Shown: positions 13,501-23,600 of the stretch, piece by piece
Layout: each line of letters starts with the position of its first letter
Numbering within the stretch: the stretch's first letter is position 1
NCBI GenBank assembly: GCA_004794655.1
Contig: SMMW01000008.1
Coordinates: 62,001 to 126,000, forward strand
DNA: 64,000 nucleotides
Origin: Marisa cornuarietis
Taxonomy: Eukaryota; Mollusca; Gastropoda; Architaenioglossa; Ampullariidae
Reading direction: 5' to 3'
Notes under the pieces: model-generated
What the model was told of the DNA's origin: nothing
Database searches by the model: none
What the model saw: the letters and a program-made list of their open reading frames with translations, nothing else
Translations under genes and position numbers: made by a program

Positions 13501-16500
13501 CACACTTAGCCCTTTTCACATGTTCAGATAACATCAGTTACCTTATTTCATGAAACGTGTATTCAAGCTTACTCAATATTACACATGAGCAGTTCACCCT
13601 TATCGTCTTTGATCTCACTGCTATGGGTAGAAGTATAGATGATGGTGGCAGAAAGAAGAGAACCCATAGAAGGTAAAGCCACACATTGGTATGTTTAGCT
13701 CAGTAAATCTCTTGTGTGTCTGTGACAGTTTGGTTATGCTTTGCACTGAAATAAGAAAAATGTTTGAGCAAGCAAGAAATATAAATAAACAGTGATTATA
13801 CTGTGTGCCCTGGTACTTGAAAATCTCATCAGTCATGTTCCATTTGTAAATTTGATGTGGTAGTTTAGAATGTTTGTAGTAGTGTCTTTGCATACTTCAG
13901 TCCTATTTGTTGATTTAAACTCTTGGTTTTTGTATTTGCCCATTAATTAGTACTAATAGATCACTGCTGTAGCCTTTAAACCTGAATTGTCATAATTCGC
14001 CTATGGACAGAATTCCATATGTGGATGCAATCTTTATAAATAATGTTGTATAATGGAACATTTAAGGTTTACACTTTGTTCAGTGGCAGTAATTATAAAC
14101 TTTTAGTGAAATCTGCACAGAGCTAGTGTTTGATGTGCACAGTTTATGTAATCTGGTTGCCTGGGTAACATCTCGTTTGTTCTGACATTACAGTGGCACT
14201 ACACATTATTATCAAGTTTTTGTGTTTAAAAAGAACTTGCTATCACTTGTCAGGTTGTTTGTATTAATGTTTCACAAGTGGAAATTTGTTTGCTTTTTCA
14301 TTTGTCCAAAAGGAAGTAGAAACACTATTATGTAGTCTCTTTCTCTGAATTATGCTCTGTTGTGTTTTGTTCTTAGAGCGATGTAGATGTTAGTGCTCCA
14401 CTGGATTATTAACCATTGAAGCATGTTTTTTTGTCAGATTCCAAAGAAGTTAGTGTTGTTTTAACTTAAAAGTAAGTCCGAATTTTGAAACATAATTTGC
14501 ACTTTCTCTGTAAATGTTGATCAATCATCATAGTAAATAATTATGTACCTTTAAAGTGCTGCTGCTGATCTTATCTGAAATTATCAAGCTTTCAGAAAAA
14601 TAGAAGAAAAGATGAAATAGTGTGTTCACTCTGCATCCAGAAGACAGATAAAGATATATTATGGTGTTTGTTTTCAGCTTTGCTGGAGAAGGGTTCCCCA
14701 GACATACCATCAGATCCTTTGCAGCGAACTGGTTGCATTTTTGGTGGTCTCATCAATGATATCAAGCGCCGGTACCCATACTACATCAGTGACTTTCGCG
14801 ATGCTATGAATATCAAGTGTATAATGGCTAGCATCTTTATCTTCTTTGCCTGCGTTTCACCGTGTATTGCTTTTGGAGGTTTGTTAGGTAAGTCTTGTTT
14901 GAGTACTTCAGAAATAGGATCCATGCTATGTTTTGGACATTTTGTTAGGTATATCTTAGTGAAGTACTTTAGTATCCAGACTGACATATATCTGTGTAGG
15001 TTTGTTAGGTAAAGTCTGTGAAGTACCTCAGTATCCAACATGTCCTTTGGAAGGATTCTGGAAACTGGGTGGGCAGCCTAATTTCCATAATTGATACACA
15101 TATATACACCCCTGCATGACATCTCAGTGTACTTCACATTGCATGATATTTCTAGTGTACTATACATTGCATGACACCTCATTGTACCCTACATTGTTTG
15201 CATAGCACCTCACAGGAGCCCTACACTGTCTCATTTCAGAGGAAAAGACCGGGGGCTTGATGGGAGTCAGTGAGACCATGGTAAGCACGGCTGTTTCTGG
15301 CATGATCTTCAGCCTCCTGTGTGGCCAGCCTCTCATGCTCATAGGTGCCACTGGTCCAGTCCTGGTCTTTGAACAGTCCCTCTACAGTGTGCGTAATATA
15401 TTATTTTGTGCCTTTTAAAACCTTTATGATGATTTTATTATTATACTCACCACCATCTTTGCCCAGCATAGTAATTTACACACATTGACACTAATCCAGG
15501 GGGTTTTTGCAGTGTTGAATTGATGAAGAGACTCCCTTACTGTATGTATTGTAGCTGATGTGACATCCATCAGCGATGCTGTCACTTTAAGTTACATAAA
15601 GATAAACTGTATTAGTTTTAAATGCTGGTTGAACTGGATGGAGACATGCCATTTTTTTTTTAAAGACAGAAGCATTCTAGTCATGCATTTTGAACCACAA
15701 AGCTTTTATGTTGATACAAACATACTGAGAAATGGTGAGTTTTCTGGAGACTGAACACACTGCTGCTTTGTAAAAGGGTGGATGAATCCTTAAAGATTTG
15801 CCTAAGGAAAATCCTTGGGATGGTGTCCCTTGGTTACCACTTCTTTTAACTGAGCAAGATAATTCATCCACAAATGATTGTTCAAAGGAGAGTTACTGTG
15901 GTTTTTAATTTGAATGATTGAATATGCCATTATAACCTACTGATTTGATAAATATTTGCAGTTTGCTTCTTCAAATGGCATAGAATTTCTGCCCATGAGA
16001 GTGTGGATAGGCTTGTGGGTTGCTGTCATCTCTACCATCACTGTGGCTGCAGAAGGGAGCTTTCTCATCCGCTACGTCACACGATTTACAGAGGAGATCT
16101 TTGCCATTCTTATTTCCATCATCTTTATTTATGAAGTGGTCAAGAAGCTTGTTCATGTAGGTCCTTATTTTTTGGAACCAAACATTTGTTCCAGATGATT
16201 ATTTTTTATGTAGCCATGGCTTGAAGACTTCTCTTAGATAATATTGTAAAGTTTGCATATTTTCTGTAAATGTGTCATTACAAATGTTTGCCATTTTTGC
16301 CTGGTTGTGTCATGGCAGCTTATATGCTTTGTCCCAGCTCTGTGTCCTGTCAGAGCCTCAGTTATAATCAGATGGCTTACCTTCATGTTTTGTTGCAGTT
16401 ATTATCAGATGGTTTAGCTTTGTCTTTCATAGTTTCTTATCTCTTGCATCACTACCTTTGCAGACATTTGAACATCATCCATTGGCCCAAAGCTACAACT

Positions 16501-19500
16501 GCCCTTACTTCAACCAGTCTATCTTGAATGACACACAGCTCACCCTTGGTGACAGCCGGAATTTTTCTATGTCAACGTATGCATTTAATGAGACATTGTT
16601 TGAGGACTTAGAAAAACATAGGCATAGTGAAATGTTACCACAGCCAAACACAGCTCTGCTGTCACTCATCCTCACCCTGGGTACCTTCCTTATTGCTTAC
16701 TTCCTTCGCATTTTTCGCAACAGCAAGTTTCTTGGTCGCAGTGTAAGTATAAACCATCAGGGTTTCCTAACTGTACAGTATGGTTGTCATGTGAAAATGT
16801 GTGTGTGTGGCTGTGTGGGGTGGAGGTAATAATGTACAGATATTAGATGTCAGCAGATTCAGTCATTGCAGCTGCATACTTTTGGAGGCAAATTTGTGTA
16901 TAGCTTTATTCCAAAGATTTTTGTCCACTTTGAAACCTAATTATTGCTAAAAATATGTAAAAAAAAAAAATTCTTAAATAACAGACAGGTGAAGTTTGAA
17001 GTTTACAGCAAAAGGTAAAAAAAAAAAAAATTCTGTGAATTTGGTTCAAAATAGCTTTGTGTTGGCGAGTGCCAGGCATCAGAAGCAGCGGGTAAAAAGT
17101 GTATTGCATGTGCAGGTGCGAAGAGCATTGGGTGACTTTGGTGTCCTCATAGCACTTTTGAGCATGTCACTGCTGGACTACCTCATCAAGGACACGTATA
17201 CACAGGTCAGTAGCAACTCCACTCTGGCATGCTCATGCAGGTCTGTAATAAATCCACAAGAACACATGCATATAACAGTAGCAAGTCCTCATGGCTGCCA
17301 TTTTATTCTCATGAGAATGCATGATCTCAAGTTAATTGCCAAGATCTCCGCATTCATCTCATAGCAAACAACATTTAAGGAGAAAAAAAAATTGTGGTAG
17401 TTTGAATTTTGTGCAGCCACTTGTTTCCTGCAAATATACTTCTATTTTTTCCCTAGCAGATAGCTTGTACTTCTTGTTGGGTATATGATAGTGAAATGGG
17501 AACTGTGTGTGAAAAATTAGAAACGCCTTTTTCTAGGCATTTGTAGGTGCACGCACATGCACATACAAAGGCAGAATTTTGTTGTCAAGAGTATCACCAC
17601 TGCTGCATGATGTCTGTAAACAAAACAGAAACTGGCAGTGCCCAGCTCCATCACCCCAACACTACCTGATGAGCGCAGCTGGTTCATCAATCCAATGGGC
17701 ATGAGGAAGCAAATAGAAGTCTGGGTTGTCTTTGCTACAATCATCCCTGCCTTCCTCATCTTCATTCTGCTTTTCATGGAAGTGCAGATCACAGAGTGAG
17801 TAGCAGCTTCTCCTTAGTTTTCTTCTTTAACCTTGGTGCCGAAGGTTTAGTGTCTTCAAAGGTGATCTCCTTCCTTGACTTCTTTACTCAATTTGTTTTT
17901 CTTTTTTAATTTTTCCCCTTCTTTTCCACTGACTACCGCCATCACTTCCCCACATTTTCTTTCAGATGTCAGCTCTCCACATTTGCCTTGAGAAGTCAGC
18001 TCAGTACATTTCCCTTTAGATCTAAACTCTCCATGTTGTCCCATAAATGTGTATCCTTGAAATAGTTGTTATTTTCTGCCATATTTTAAACATTTTTTAT
18101 GAGACTTGGCTACCAATGGAACTACAGGCTTTTAAAGCTGACTGGGATGACCTTATGGTTGCCTTAACTTGTGCCCGTATGGTTGCCTTTAATTGTGCAG
18201 GATGATCTTGAGCAAGAAAGAACGTAAGCTAAAGAAGGGCTCAGGCTATCACCTGGATCAATTCATCATGGGTCTGCTCACCTTTGTATGTGCCCTTTTT
18301 GGCTTGCCCTGGATGTGCGCTGCCACAGTACGCACCATGGCACATGTTTCGGCTCTCAGCTCGTACAGCAGAACACATGCCCCTGGAGAGAAGCCCCATC
18401 TTCTGGGTGTGAAGGAGCAGCGTTTCACCAATTTTGCTGTTCACCTTTTTATAGGTCAGTGTCAGTCATGAGATTATCTTAACATTCCACTTGACAGTAG
18501 TTTGGATAGTTTAAGAATATGGTGTTTATGTTTATAAGAATCTTTTAGGAGAGGGAATAGAAGCTTTGTCATTACAGACAAGTGTCATTACTTTCTTGCG
18601 CATTATCCATGATAATAGTAAATAGAAACGACTTCCAGCAGATATTGATGCTAAGATCAGTAATCCTTGGAGAGTAAGTATCAGCCAAGGAAAGTCTGGT
18701 GCAGTAAATGCAAATATCTGATAAATGGATGATTCTCATGCATATTAAATTATTAGCACAGAAAGTTGTTACAAATGATTGTTCAAAACTTAAATACTTC
18801 TTTACTTCAACTTAACTTTTCTGAGAAATATTCCAGGTGCTGTTGTTGCCTGTCACCAATACAGTGAAAGATAGCTGTCCTGGGTTTAGCTCTCGTCTCA
18901 GGCATGCTGTTATTTCTCTGCAAGTGGCATCTGTTTACAGGGTTGGCAGCGTTGCCGTGATGTAGCCTTAGTTGCTGGCTCGGCATAAAACACAGTTACC
19001 TCTGTTGTTTATCTTATCCTTATCGTATCCTGTGTAATGTTTGGTGTATATTAATGCATGCCTCTGTGCTTTGGCATATCATAATGCATACCTTTCTGCT
19101 ATGCAGGTCTGTCACTACTAATGGGATCGGTGTTGCGAGCTATTCCAGTCATGGCTCTGTTTGGTGTCTTCCTATATCTGGGTGTGTCAGCCATGAGTGG
19201 TGTTCAGATGTTTGAGCGTATCAAGCTATTACTGATGCCTGTCAAGTATCATCCCTCTGTGGGCTACGTGAGGAGGGTATGTTGACTATCATATGTACAC
19301 TGTGTGGGAGGAGTAACTCAAGAACCACCTGCCATTGTTCTCTAGCCTGTATAGGGCAAGGGAACAAAGTCCTGTGGATATTGCTGTCTTATTGTATCAG
19401 GAATAAAAGTAAAGTTCTGTTGGATACCACTGTCTTATTAGATCAGGAGTAAAGACAGTAGTGTTGTACCACAATGATAAAACTTTCCCTCCCCTCTTTT

Positions 19501-20219
19501 GGGGGTTATAGCAGCTAGTACCTATCCTGATGGATTGTTTCCCAATGTATTTTCAGGTGCGAGTGACCAAAATGCACCTGTTCACGATCATTCAGCTTGT
19601 GTGCTTAGTGCTTCTTCTCATCATCAAGTCCACGCAGGCTGCTCTTGCCTTCCCCTTTGCGCTCATCCTTCTGATTCCTGTGCGCCTCAAAGTCATCAAC
19701 AGGTTCTTCTCAGAGAAAGAGCTGCACGAGGTGAGTATTACTTGGCTTCAGTTGATGAATGCAAGCTTCAACAATGTCAACAGCTACTCTGGTATGAGGG
19801 TGACAATAGGTTATTGCAGGTGTCCACAGTTCACATTGTGGAGACAAATGGTACAGATAGTTAGCTTGTGCATCATGGAGTAGTTCATTTAATAATAAAA
19901 GTACTTATAATGTCACCCAGCAAACATTGGGTTTTTCTTGAACTTTTAATGTCTCGCAAGTTTATATTAGGAACATGAACAATGATGCTGATGCACTGAT
20001 AGTTTTGAAAGCTCCATTTTCCCTGTTGCGTTTTATTTTGAATTGAGTAAGCATTTAAAAATGTATAAAATGATATGAGCGCACAGTTATTTATTTATTT
20101 AGTCAGTAAAGTGATGAAGTTCTCTCGTGTGTGCACAGCTGGACAAAGAAGAAGAAGACTCTGAAATGGAGGACGAGGATGAACCTGACTTTTACCAAAT
20201 GGCCCACATGCCGATCTAG
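1342..20219 (+). CDS. SLC4A2-like: SLC4 anion exchanger (AE1/2/3-type Cl-/HCO3- exchanger), 3' part, 14 exons
   Basis: Electroneutral chloride/bicarbonate exchanger of the plasma membrane. Fourteen exons with GT-AG borders and matching phases give 834 codons plus stop; the 5' end is outside the window. Counting the split first codon as residue 1: cytoplasmic-domain end with FVRLS, LPVRFVFIVLGP and YHEVGRSISTLM (62-223), a linker (224-260), then the membrane domain from FGGLINDIKRRYPYYISDF onward. AE-type rather than NBC-type signatures are RRYPYYISDFRDA, EGSFLIRYVTRFTEEIF and GDFGVLIALL. Residues equivalent to human AE1 Glu681 (E604), Arg730 (R653) and Lys851 (K774) are present, while the DIDS-reactive Lys539 region reads GRSVRR. 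The exofacial loop has four N-glycosylation sequons (N447, N452, N463, N472). The C-terminus is acidic after LDKEEEDSE, where AE1 has LDADD, and ends MAHMPI. The match is to AE1-3 as a group; which vertebrate paralogue is closest cannot be decided by eye. Confidence 0.95.
1905..2096. repeat. 24-bp minisatellite in intron after exon 1
   Basis: About eight copies of a 24-bp unit with core cagtatcaactgtaagtacc, in a loose three-unit higher order. Because 24 is divisible by three, it keeps frames open on both strands and produces spurious Ser/Val/His-rich reading frames. Confidence 0.9.
2878..4860 (+). mobile_element. 5'-truncated non-LTR retrotransposon (I/Jockey-type RT), inactive
   Basis: Flanked by the identical 13-mer cataaggtgcaca at 2865-2877 and 4861-4873. 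Translated pieces match the reverse transcriptase of I/Jockey-group LINEs: AVVPIPKPSKNPSD, LEKAYDTTWKQGILSDLGF, RMPLFIKNFLSHHLFQVRIG, IPEGSILSLTLFNIKIDSIL, and VDDF (the YxDD-type motif) near 4115. Several stops and frameshifts break the frame, so it is not functional. The 3' end has a gtgatatagccttagttgct tail shared with SINE copies elsewhere in the window. The clade is by memory of motif style; I/Nimbus-like is likely but not certain. Confidence 0.85.
4874..9557. other. Rest of the first large intron
   Basis: AT-rich intron DNA. I see T-runs, a TA microsatellite near 6007-6016 and an ATT run near 6880-6906, but no convincing exon or RNA gene. Confidence 0.5.
9558..9854 (+). CDS. SLC4A2-like: Anion exchanger exon 2 (cytoplasmic domain core)
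   Basis: 99 codons, phase 0 to 0, acceptor gtgtgcag and donor gtgagg. Contains RRIPPGSEVSTVLVGKVEY, ALAFVRLS, LPVRFVFIVLGP and MDYHEVGRSISTLMSNQ, the band-3 cytoplasmic-domain signature. Confidence 0.95.
10157..10343 (+). CDS. SLC4A2-like: Anion exchanger exon 3 (end of cytoplasmic domain)
   Basis: Starts AFHEVAYKAESRDELLHAI, then FLDDSIVLPPGDW, equivalent to FLDCSVVLPPS in AE2. It ends in a basic RKRAHVRRRKKQKEKE stretch. Phase 0 to 1, donor gtgagt. Confidence 0.95.
10344..11705. other. Intron between exons 3 and 4
   Basis: Nothing recognisable; open frames are short and without family motifs. Confidence 0.4.
11706..11771 (+). CDS. SLC4A2-like: Anion exchanger exon 4, 66-bp symmetric linker exon with RRTS motif
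   Basis: Acceptor acctgcag and donor gtaagt, phase 1 to 1, encoding (D)VEKSLGRRTSVVFRTLDRLSA. It is placed by phase: it joins exon 3 (split G) and exon 5 (split CT) in frame. Skipping it also keeps the frame. The RRTS motif fits the PKA consensus R-R-x-S. There is no strong homologue in the vertebrate linker, so this exon rests on splice sites, phase and an open frame. Confidence 0.72.
11857..11968. repeat. Two-copy tandem duplication (about 65 bp) in intron after exon 4
   Basis: ccttgaccatcaag.ctttgggcatg occurs at about 11878 and 11943, with similar flanks (actgtgtgagctatg and ccgtgtgtgctgtg). Confidence 0.7.
13225..13360. mobile_element. Two small LINE fragments facing each other
   Basis: On + (about 13230-13290) the translation VQLKEINCFKYLG resembles the post-RT FxYLGS region of RTE-like LINEs. 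On - (about 13345-13282) RIGTWNIRTFYESDKSAQ resembles the start of a LINE endonuclease (IxTWNVRTL). Both are short and degenerate. Confidence 0.55.
13361..14677. other. Rest of intron before exon 5
   Basis: AT-rich, no exon, RNA gene or clear repeat recognised. Confidence 0.4.
14678..14887 (+). CDS. SLC4A2-like: Anion exchanger exon 5 (entry to membrane domain, TM1)
   Basis: Encodes DPLQRTGCIFGGLINDIKRR, YPYYISDFRDAMN and the first membrane segment IMASIFIFFACVSPCIAFGGLL. Phase 1 to 1, donor gtaagt. Two further copies of the donor context follow in the intron. Confidence 0.96.
14880..15040 (+). repeat. SLC4A2-like: About 60-bp tandem repeat that triplicates the exon 5 splice donor
   Basis: tttgttaggta occurs at 14880, 14941 and 15001, each followed by related sequence (gagtacttcag, gaagtactttagtatcca, gaagtacctcagtatcca). 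The first copy holds the true junction (donor at 14888); the others offer gtatat at 14949 and gtaaag at 15009. Confidence 0.85.
15113..15239 (+). repeat. SLC4A2-like: 27-31-bp tandem repeat running into the exon 6 acceptor
   Basis: Units starting gcatgacatctcag, gcatgatatttctag, gcatgacacctcat and gcatagcacctcac, the last merging into the acceptor tctcatttcag. Confidence 0.75.
15240..15388 (+). CDS. SLC4A2-like: Anion exchanger exon 6 (TM2-TM3)
   Basis: Encodes EKTGGLMGVSETMVSTAVSG through GPVLVFEQSLYS, equivalent to GEKTHDLIGVSE and GPLLVFEEAFFS of AE2. The residue at the junction becomes Glu (LLEEKT), where vertebrate AEs have Gly (LLGEKT). Phase 1 to 0, donor gtgcgt. Confidence 0.95.
15389..15961. 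other. Intron between exons 6 and 7
   Basis: No exon or repeat recognised. Confidence 0.4.
15962..16156 (+). CDS. SLC4A2-like: Anion exchanger exon 7 (TM4-TM5)
   Basis: 65 codons, phase 0 to 0: FASSNGIEFLPMRVWIGLW, AAEGSFLIRYVTRFTEEIF, IIFIYEVVKKLVH. Residue-by-residue counterpart of the AE FCSSNDLEY...EGSFLVRF...IFIYETF block. Confidence 0.97.
16464..16742 (+). CDS. SLC4A2-like: Anion exchanger exon 8 (glycosylated exofacial loop and next TM)
   Basis: 93 codons, phase 0 to 0. Starts TFEHHPLAQSYNC, then a hydrophilic loop with sequons NQS, NDT, NFS and NET, then QPNTALLSLILTLGTFLIAY and FRNSKFLGRS. The loop is at the position where vertebrate AE2 is N-glycosylated. Confidence 0.95.
17116..17205 (+). 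CDS. SLC4A2-like: Anion exchanger exon 9
   Basis: 30 codons, phase 0 to 0: VRRALGDFGVLIALLSMSLL then DYLIKDTYTQ, matching RRVIGDFGVPIAI...DTYTQ. Confidence 0.95.
17629..17795 (+). CDS. SLC4A2-like: Anion exchanger exon 10 (contains the AE1 Glu681 equivalent)
   Basis: Starts KLAVPSS, then DERSWFINPMG, then FATIIPAFLIFILLFMEVQI. The Glu in FMEVQIT aligns with AE1 Glu681, the proton-linked glutamate of the transport site. Phase 0 to 2, donor gtgagt. Confidence 0.95.
18201..18454 (+). CDS. SLC4A2-like: Anion exchanger exon 11 (transport-site region)
   Basis: Encodes MILSKKERKLKKGSGYHLD, CALFGLPWMCAATVRTMAH, and APGEKPHLLGVKEQRFTNF. The Arg in ATVR aligns with AE1 Arg730. Phase 2 to 1, donor gtcagt. 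Confidence 0.96.
18848..18994 (+). mobile_element. 5'-truncated tRNA-derived SINE copy
   Basis: gcctgtcaccaatacagtga, a box-B-like gggtttagctctcgtc, gtggcatctgtttaca and the tail gatgtagccttagttgctgg match the fuller copy at 50165-50350 almost base for base. The first part, with box A, is missing. It lies in the intron between exons 11 and 12. Confidence 0.85.
19107..19276 (+). CDS. SLC4A2-like: Anion exchanger exon 12
   Basis: Encodes LSLLMGSVLRAIPVMALFG, VFLYLGVSAMSGVQMFERI and LLLMPVKYHPSVGYVRR. Phase 1 to 0, donor gtatgt. Confidence 0.96.
19365..19455. repeat. Two-copy tandem duplication (about 45 bp)
   Basis: aagtcctgtggatattgctg...tatcaggaataaa and aagttctgttggataccact...gatcaggagtaaa follow one another in the intron after exon 12. 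Confidence 0.65.
19557..19730 (+). CDS. SLC4A2-like: Anion exchanger exon 13 (last TMs)
   Basis: Encodes VRVTKMHLFTIIQLVCLVLL, IKSTQAALAFPFALILLIPV and NRFFSEKELHE. The Lys in IKST aligns with AE1 Lys851. Phase 0 to 0, donor gtgagt. Confidence 0.96.
20139..20219 (+). CDS. SLC4A2-like: Anion exchanger last exon (acidic C-terminus and stop)
   Basis: Acceptor gtgcacag; encodes LDKEEEDSEMEDEDEPDFYQ then MAHMPI and TAG at 20217-20219. In AE1 the acidic LDADD at this place is the reported carbonic anhydrase II contact; LDKEEEDSE is a plausible counterpart (inference). Confidence 0.93.
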   Translation: MDKEEEDSEMEDEDEPDFYQMAHMPI

Positions 20220-20669
20220 GCTGCCATATCCACCCTGCTTGTCAGACTGCTGGTTTGATGTGGAGACTTGTCACCTTTACTCGTCACATCAGTTCTCAGC
20301 TCGGCCATGACAGGCTGAGATTCTTTGTCTCCACTGTGTGGAGTTTTGAGTACCTAGCTGTAGTTTTTTTTTTAATGCATGCATCTTTTTACAGTGTTTG
20401 GGAAGATACTTCGTGTGAGGGGCATTGTTACGAAAAGAGGGTGCCACTTGCTTCTGCTGCATGTTTTAGCCATGTGAGGCTTTACTATTTCACTCCTCTC
20501 ATCCTGTTTTTTAAAAATGTTTGTGAAAACAAAAGTGCATACCAGTGGCCATGAGGAGCAAATGGTGATGGCATGGGGTATGCAAGCTTAAGCACCTGTG
20601 AGGTGGCCGGTGAAAGTGTTTCTCGTGTGACCCTTCAGATGGGGTGCTGCATTTGCAACATTCTTCCTG

Positions 20670-20675
20670 AATAAA
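20670..20675 (+). terminator. Polyadenylation signal AATAAA for the anion exchanger
   Basis: AATAAA about 450 bases after the stop, followed by a T/G-rich stretch. It is the first good signal. Others further downstream (for example near 29610) leave a much longer 3' UTR possible. Confidence 0.5.
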
Positions 20676-20699
20676 CAGTTTAAGTGAAACACATATTTG

Positions 20700-23600
20700 T
20701 GATAATTGTACGCTGACCAGATTTGGGTTCAAGCACTGTGGTAGAGCATGCATCCAGTTTAGTTTCCAGGTGGACACCAGTTCGCTGAGAACACAAGGAC
20801 CACAAACATTTGTGAGGGGGAAGTGTTTAATTTCAAGGGGGCTTTAAGAAGCTTCACCAAATGCATTGTAGCCTGGACTTTGGTAGCCTGTTATTTGGGC
20901 AAACATTTTACTTGCACATCTAGGTGCACGAATGTCGTACAAAGACCTGTGGTTGTGCTAAAATGACTGCAGAAAAAAAAGAATTGAATTTAGAAGCTTT
21001 TTAAGGACTAAAGCTGAAAATGGGCCAACCAATAGCCTCGTAGTCAAGAGTAAGTAAGAGGAAACTGTGGGCTTGTTGTAAAAAAAGGTATAAGTGTGCT
21101 TGATAAACAGATATGCTACATGATCATCTGCTATTGCATGTGTGCTTAGCTACAAACAAAACAGTACTACAGAAGACATTTGTGAACAATGTAAATCTTC
21201 TGGAAAGAAGAAAAGAACACTGCTGAAACTTTGTAGAACTTATAGATGTGAACATAAGAAAGGGCATGAAGACAGGGAGACAGTGTGAGGTCCCCACTGG
21301 CTTTACAAGGAAAGAGGTATAAGGGCTGCAGCGAAGCTGTGACGCAGTGGGGAGCAGCAAGATTTGCAGATAGACTTGTTGGTGGCTGTCGACAGGGGAA
21401 ATAACTAATAATCATATCAATATCAACCATTCTTGATGTTTATCAAGAACCTAAGCAAGTTTAAAGCGTTGCTCTTCTCTTGATGTGGTGAACTTTGTAC
21501 AGTTAAAAATTAGCCCACACTGAAAGCTCATCTGCAATGTGTCCAGGTAGTAGTTTTTGTACATTGTTAAACACAACCAACCAACCAACTAGTTTTTGTA
21601 ATTCTGTATTTGAATGGCAAACTTGGATCTGCCCATAAATAGCCAGAGAAACTGACCATCTTATCCATGTTTAGATAAAGACACAGTGAGGGGGCATAGT
21701 GAGCCAGCAGCTACCTCTCCTCATGTTTTCTGGATCTCATAGCTATGAGACATGCTAGAATTTTTTCTTTCTTTCTTCAAGACTTGTGTAGCAGATGTTT
21801 TTGATAAGGTAGCAAAGCGCCTCTCTGAAAGTGTATATTATAAACCAGGGTGATGCACGAGACAAATTTGAGATAGCAAGCTTGATGTTAGATTTAAACC
21901 TATTTACTGAAGGACTAGATGTGCTGGCTGTTTTCTTGCAAGCATTAAAGACAACAGTTTTGTTTGGGTCATGCACCTGTGTTCATTCATGCACAACACA
22001 TGCACATTCATGTATTAACCATGCACATCTGTGTGCATGTACCACCATGCAGAGAGTTGCACTTTTAATTACAGTGGCTTGGATGCTGATCACAGCACAA
22101 GATGTTTTGGATTTGGTCTTCTTGGAAACAAAGACAATCTGTGGACAAAAAAAAAGTAATAATAAGGACTTGAGAACAGCTTTGGGCATTGTCCAGAATG
22201 AGCGTCTCAAGGACAATACATATATTTTTTTTTTGCTTCGGTGACATTTTGACCAGAGAAGCAGAACAGTGAGATGGGATGAGGTGTGAATGTTGACTTG
22301 GGGGGGAGGGTTGAATATAGCATGTGGAGTATAAGGAACAGATTTGACTGGCTGACATGTCCAAACACTTACCTGCAGCAGGACAACTGAGATTTGATGG
22401 GGAAGAGTTGACGGTGATGAGCACACGTCAAGAGAAAATTGCAAGAACGAAGTGTGTGAAATGTTTTGATACATGTTTCTGCAGTTCTTCTTACAAACTT
22501 ATGAGTACAGTTGTGAAGGAGACATTCATTCTGATGTACTGGAATGGGATGTGCAGACAGAAGAAAAAAGAAAGGGAGGGGAGGAAGATCCATGTGCATA
22601 ATTGTTTTAAAATACTGTAATTAGTTATGTGCTTATTTATCAAGTATTTGGATCTGCCAAAATATATTTTTGAAAAGGGAAGTATGCATATGAAAATAAT
22701 GTATTTGAAGAAGTTGATTGTGTAGTAAAGTCATTCCACTGTAGTATAATTCCTTGCATGCTTACGTGTGAGAGTGTGTGTTGTACATGAGAGAGGGAGA
22801 GCAATTCCTTATCACTTTTTTAAAACAAGAATATCAAACAATGAGCTGTCTCTTTCAGTTTTTAAAATGAAAGACCATGAATATAATATATCATAGAAAT
22901 TTCATGTCAGACACTTCTTTGGAGGGATTTTCCTGATTCCTATGTTTCTTTCCCACCACCTCCATTATTAATTTCATGAGCACACCCATTGTTGGTGACC
23001 TGGCAAATTACAGATGTGGTTGATTTGAGCTCGGGAGTTTGAGCAGATTCTTCAGAAATTCCATCCCTCGGAGCTCAAGTGTTCCATGTTGCAAGACTTA
23101 AACTTTCAAGGGTCTTCAGCTTAAAAAACACTTAGGGGAGAGAAAGAATGGTAGCCCTCCATTTGCCTTTTAAATACATTATCTTGTATCACTGCTAGCA
23201 TTATCATCAAGCTGCTGAGTGTTTCCAAGATTTCCATTCATGTTTCTTCTTGAAGATAAAATTATTTGCTTGTATTAACCGTGCACTATGCTGTGACTTG
23301 AAACCTGGGGAAGTTTTCATTAACCTGTGACTTGTCTCATGTTGTAAGAAGAAATTTGAGCTTTGTAATTTTGTTCTAAACCTGATGACAGAAAGTCACT
23401 GTCTTCCAGCACCCACCCACGTACCCACCCACATGGATTTCTGTATACTGCCTCCTCTGTGCAGGGTGTGTTTTATGTATTACACTTAGTTCATGTTCAT
23501 TACACTTAGTTCATGTTTACAAAATGCTTCAGCTGCACACTACAACTGTAACTATGTCTTAAGCAGAATTTTATCCTTATTTATTTTCTCTTTCCCAAGT

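Noticed and set aside
9558..20219. Sodium bicarbonate cotransporter (NBC/NDCBE) identity
   Set aside because: Membrane-domain motifs (RRYPYYISDFRDA, EGSFLIRYVTRF, GDFGVLIAL) fit AE1-3, not the NBC forms.
21831..22620. Overlapping frames of 87-163 codons on both strands
   Set aside because: Microsatellite-like (atgcacat) and AT-rich sequence, no motif, no coding bias visible.
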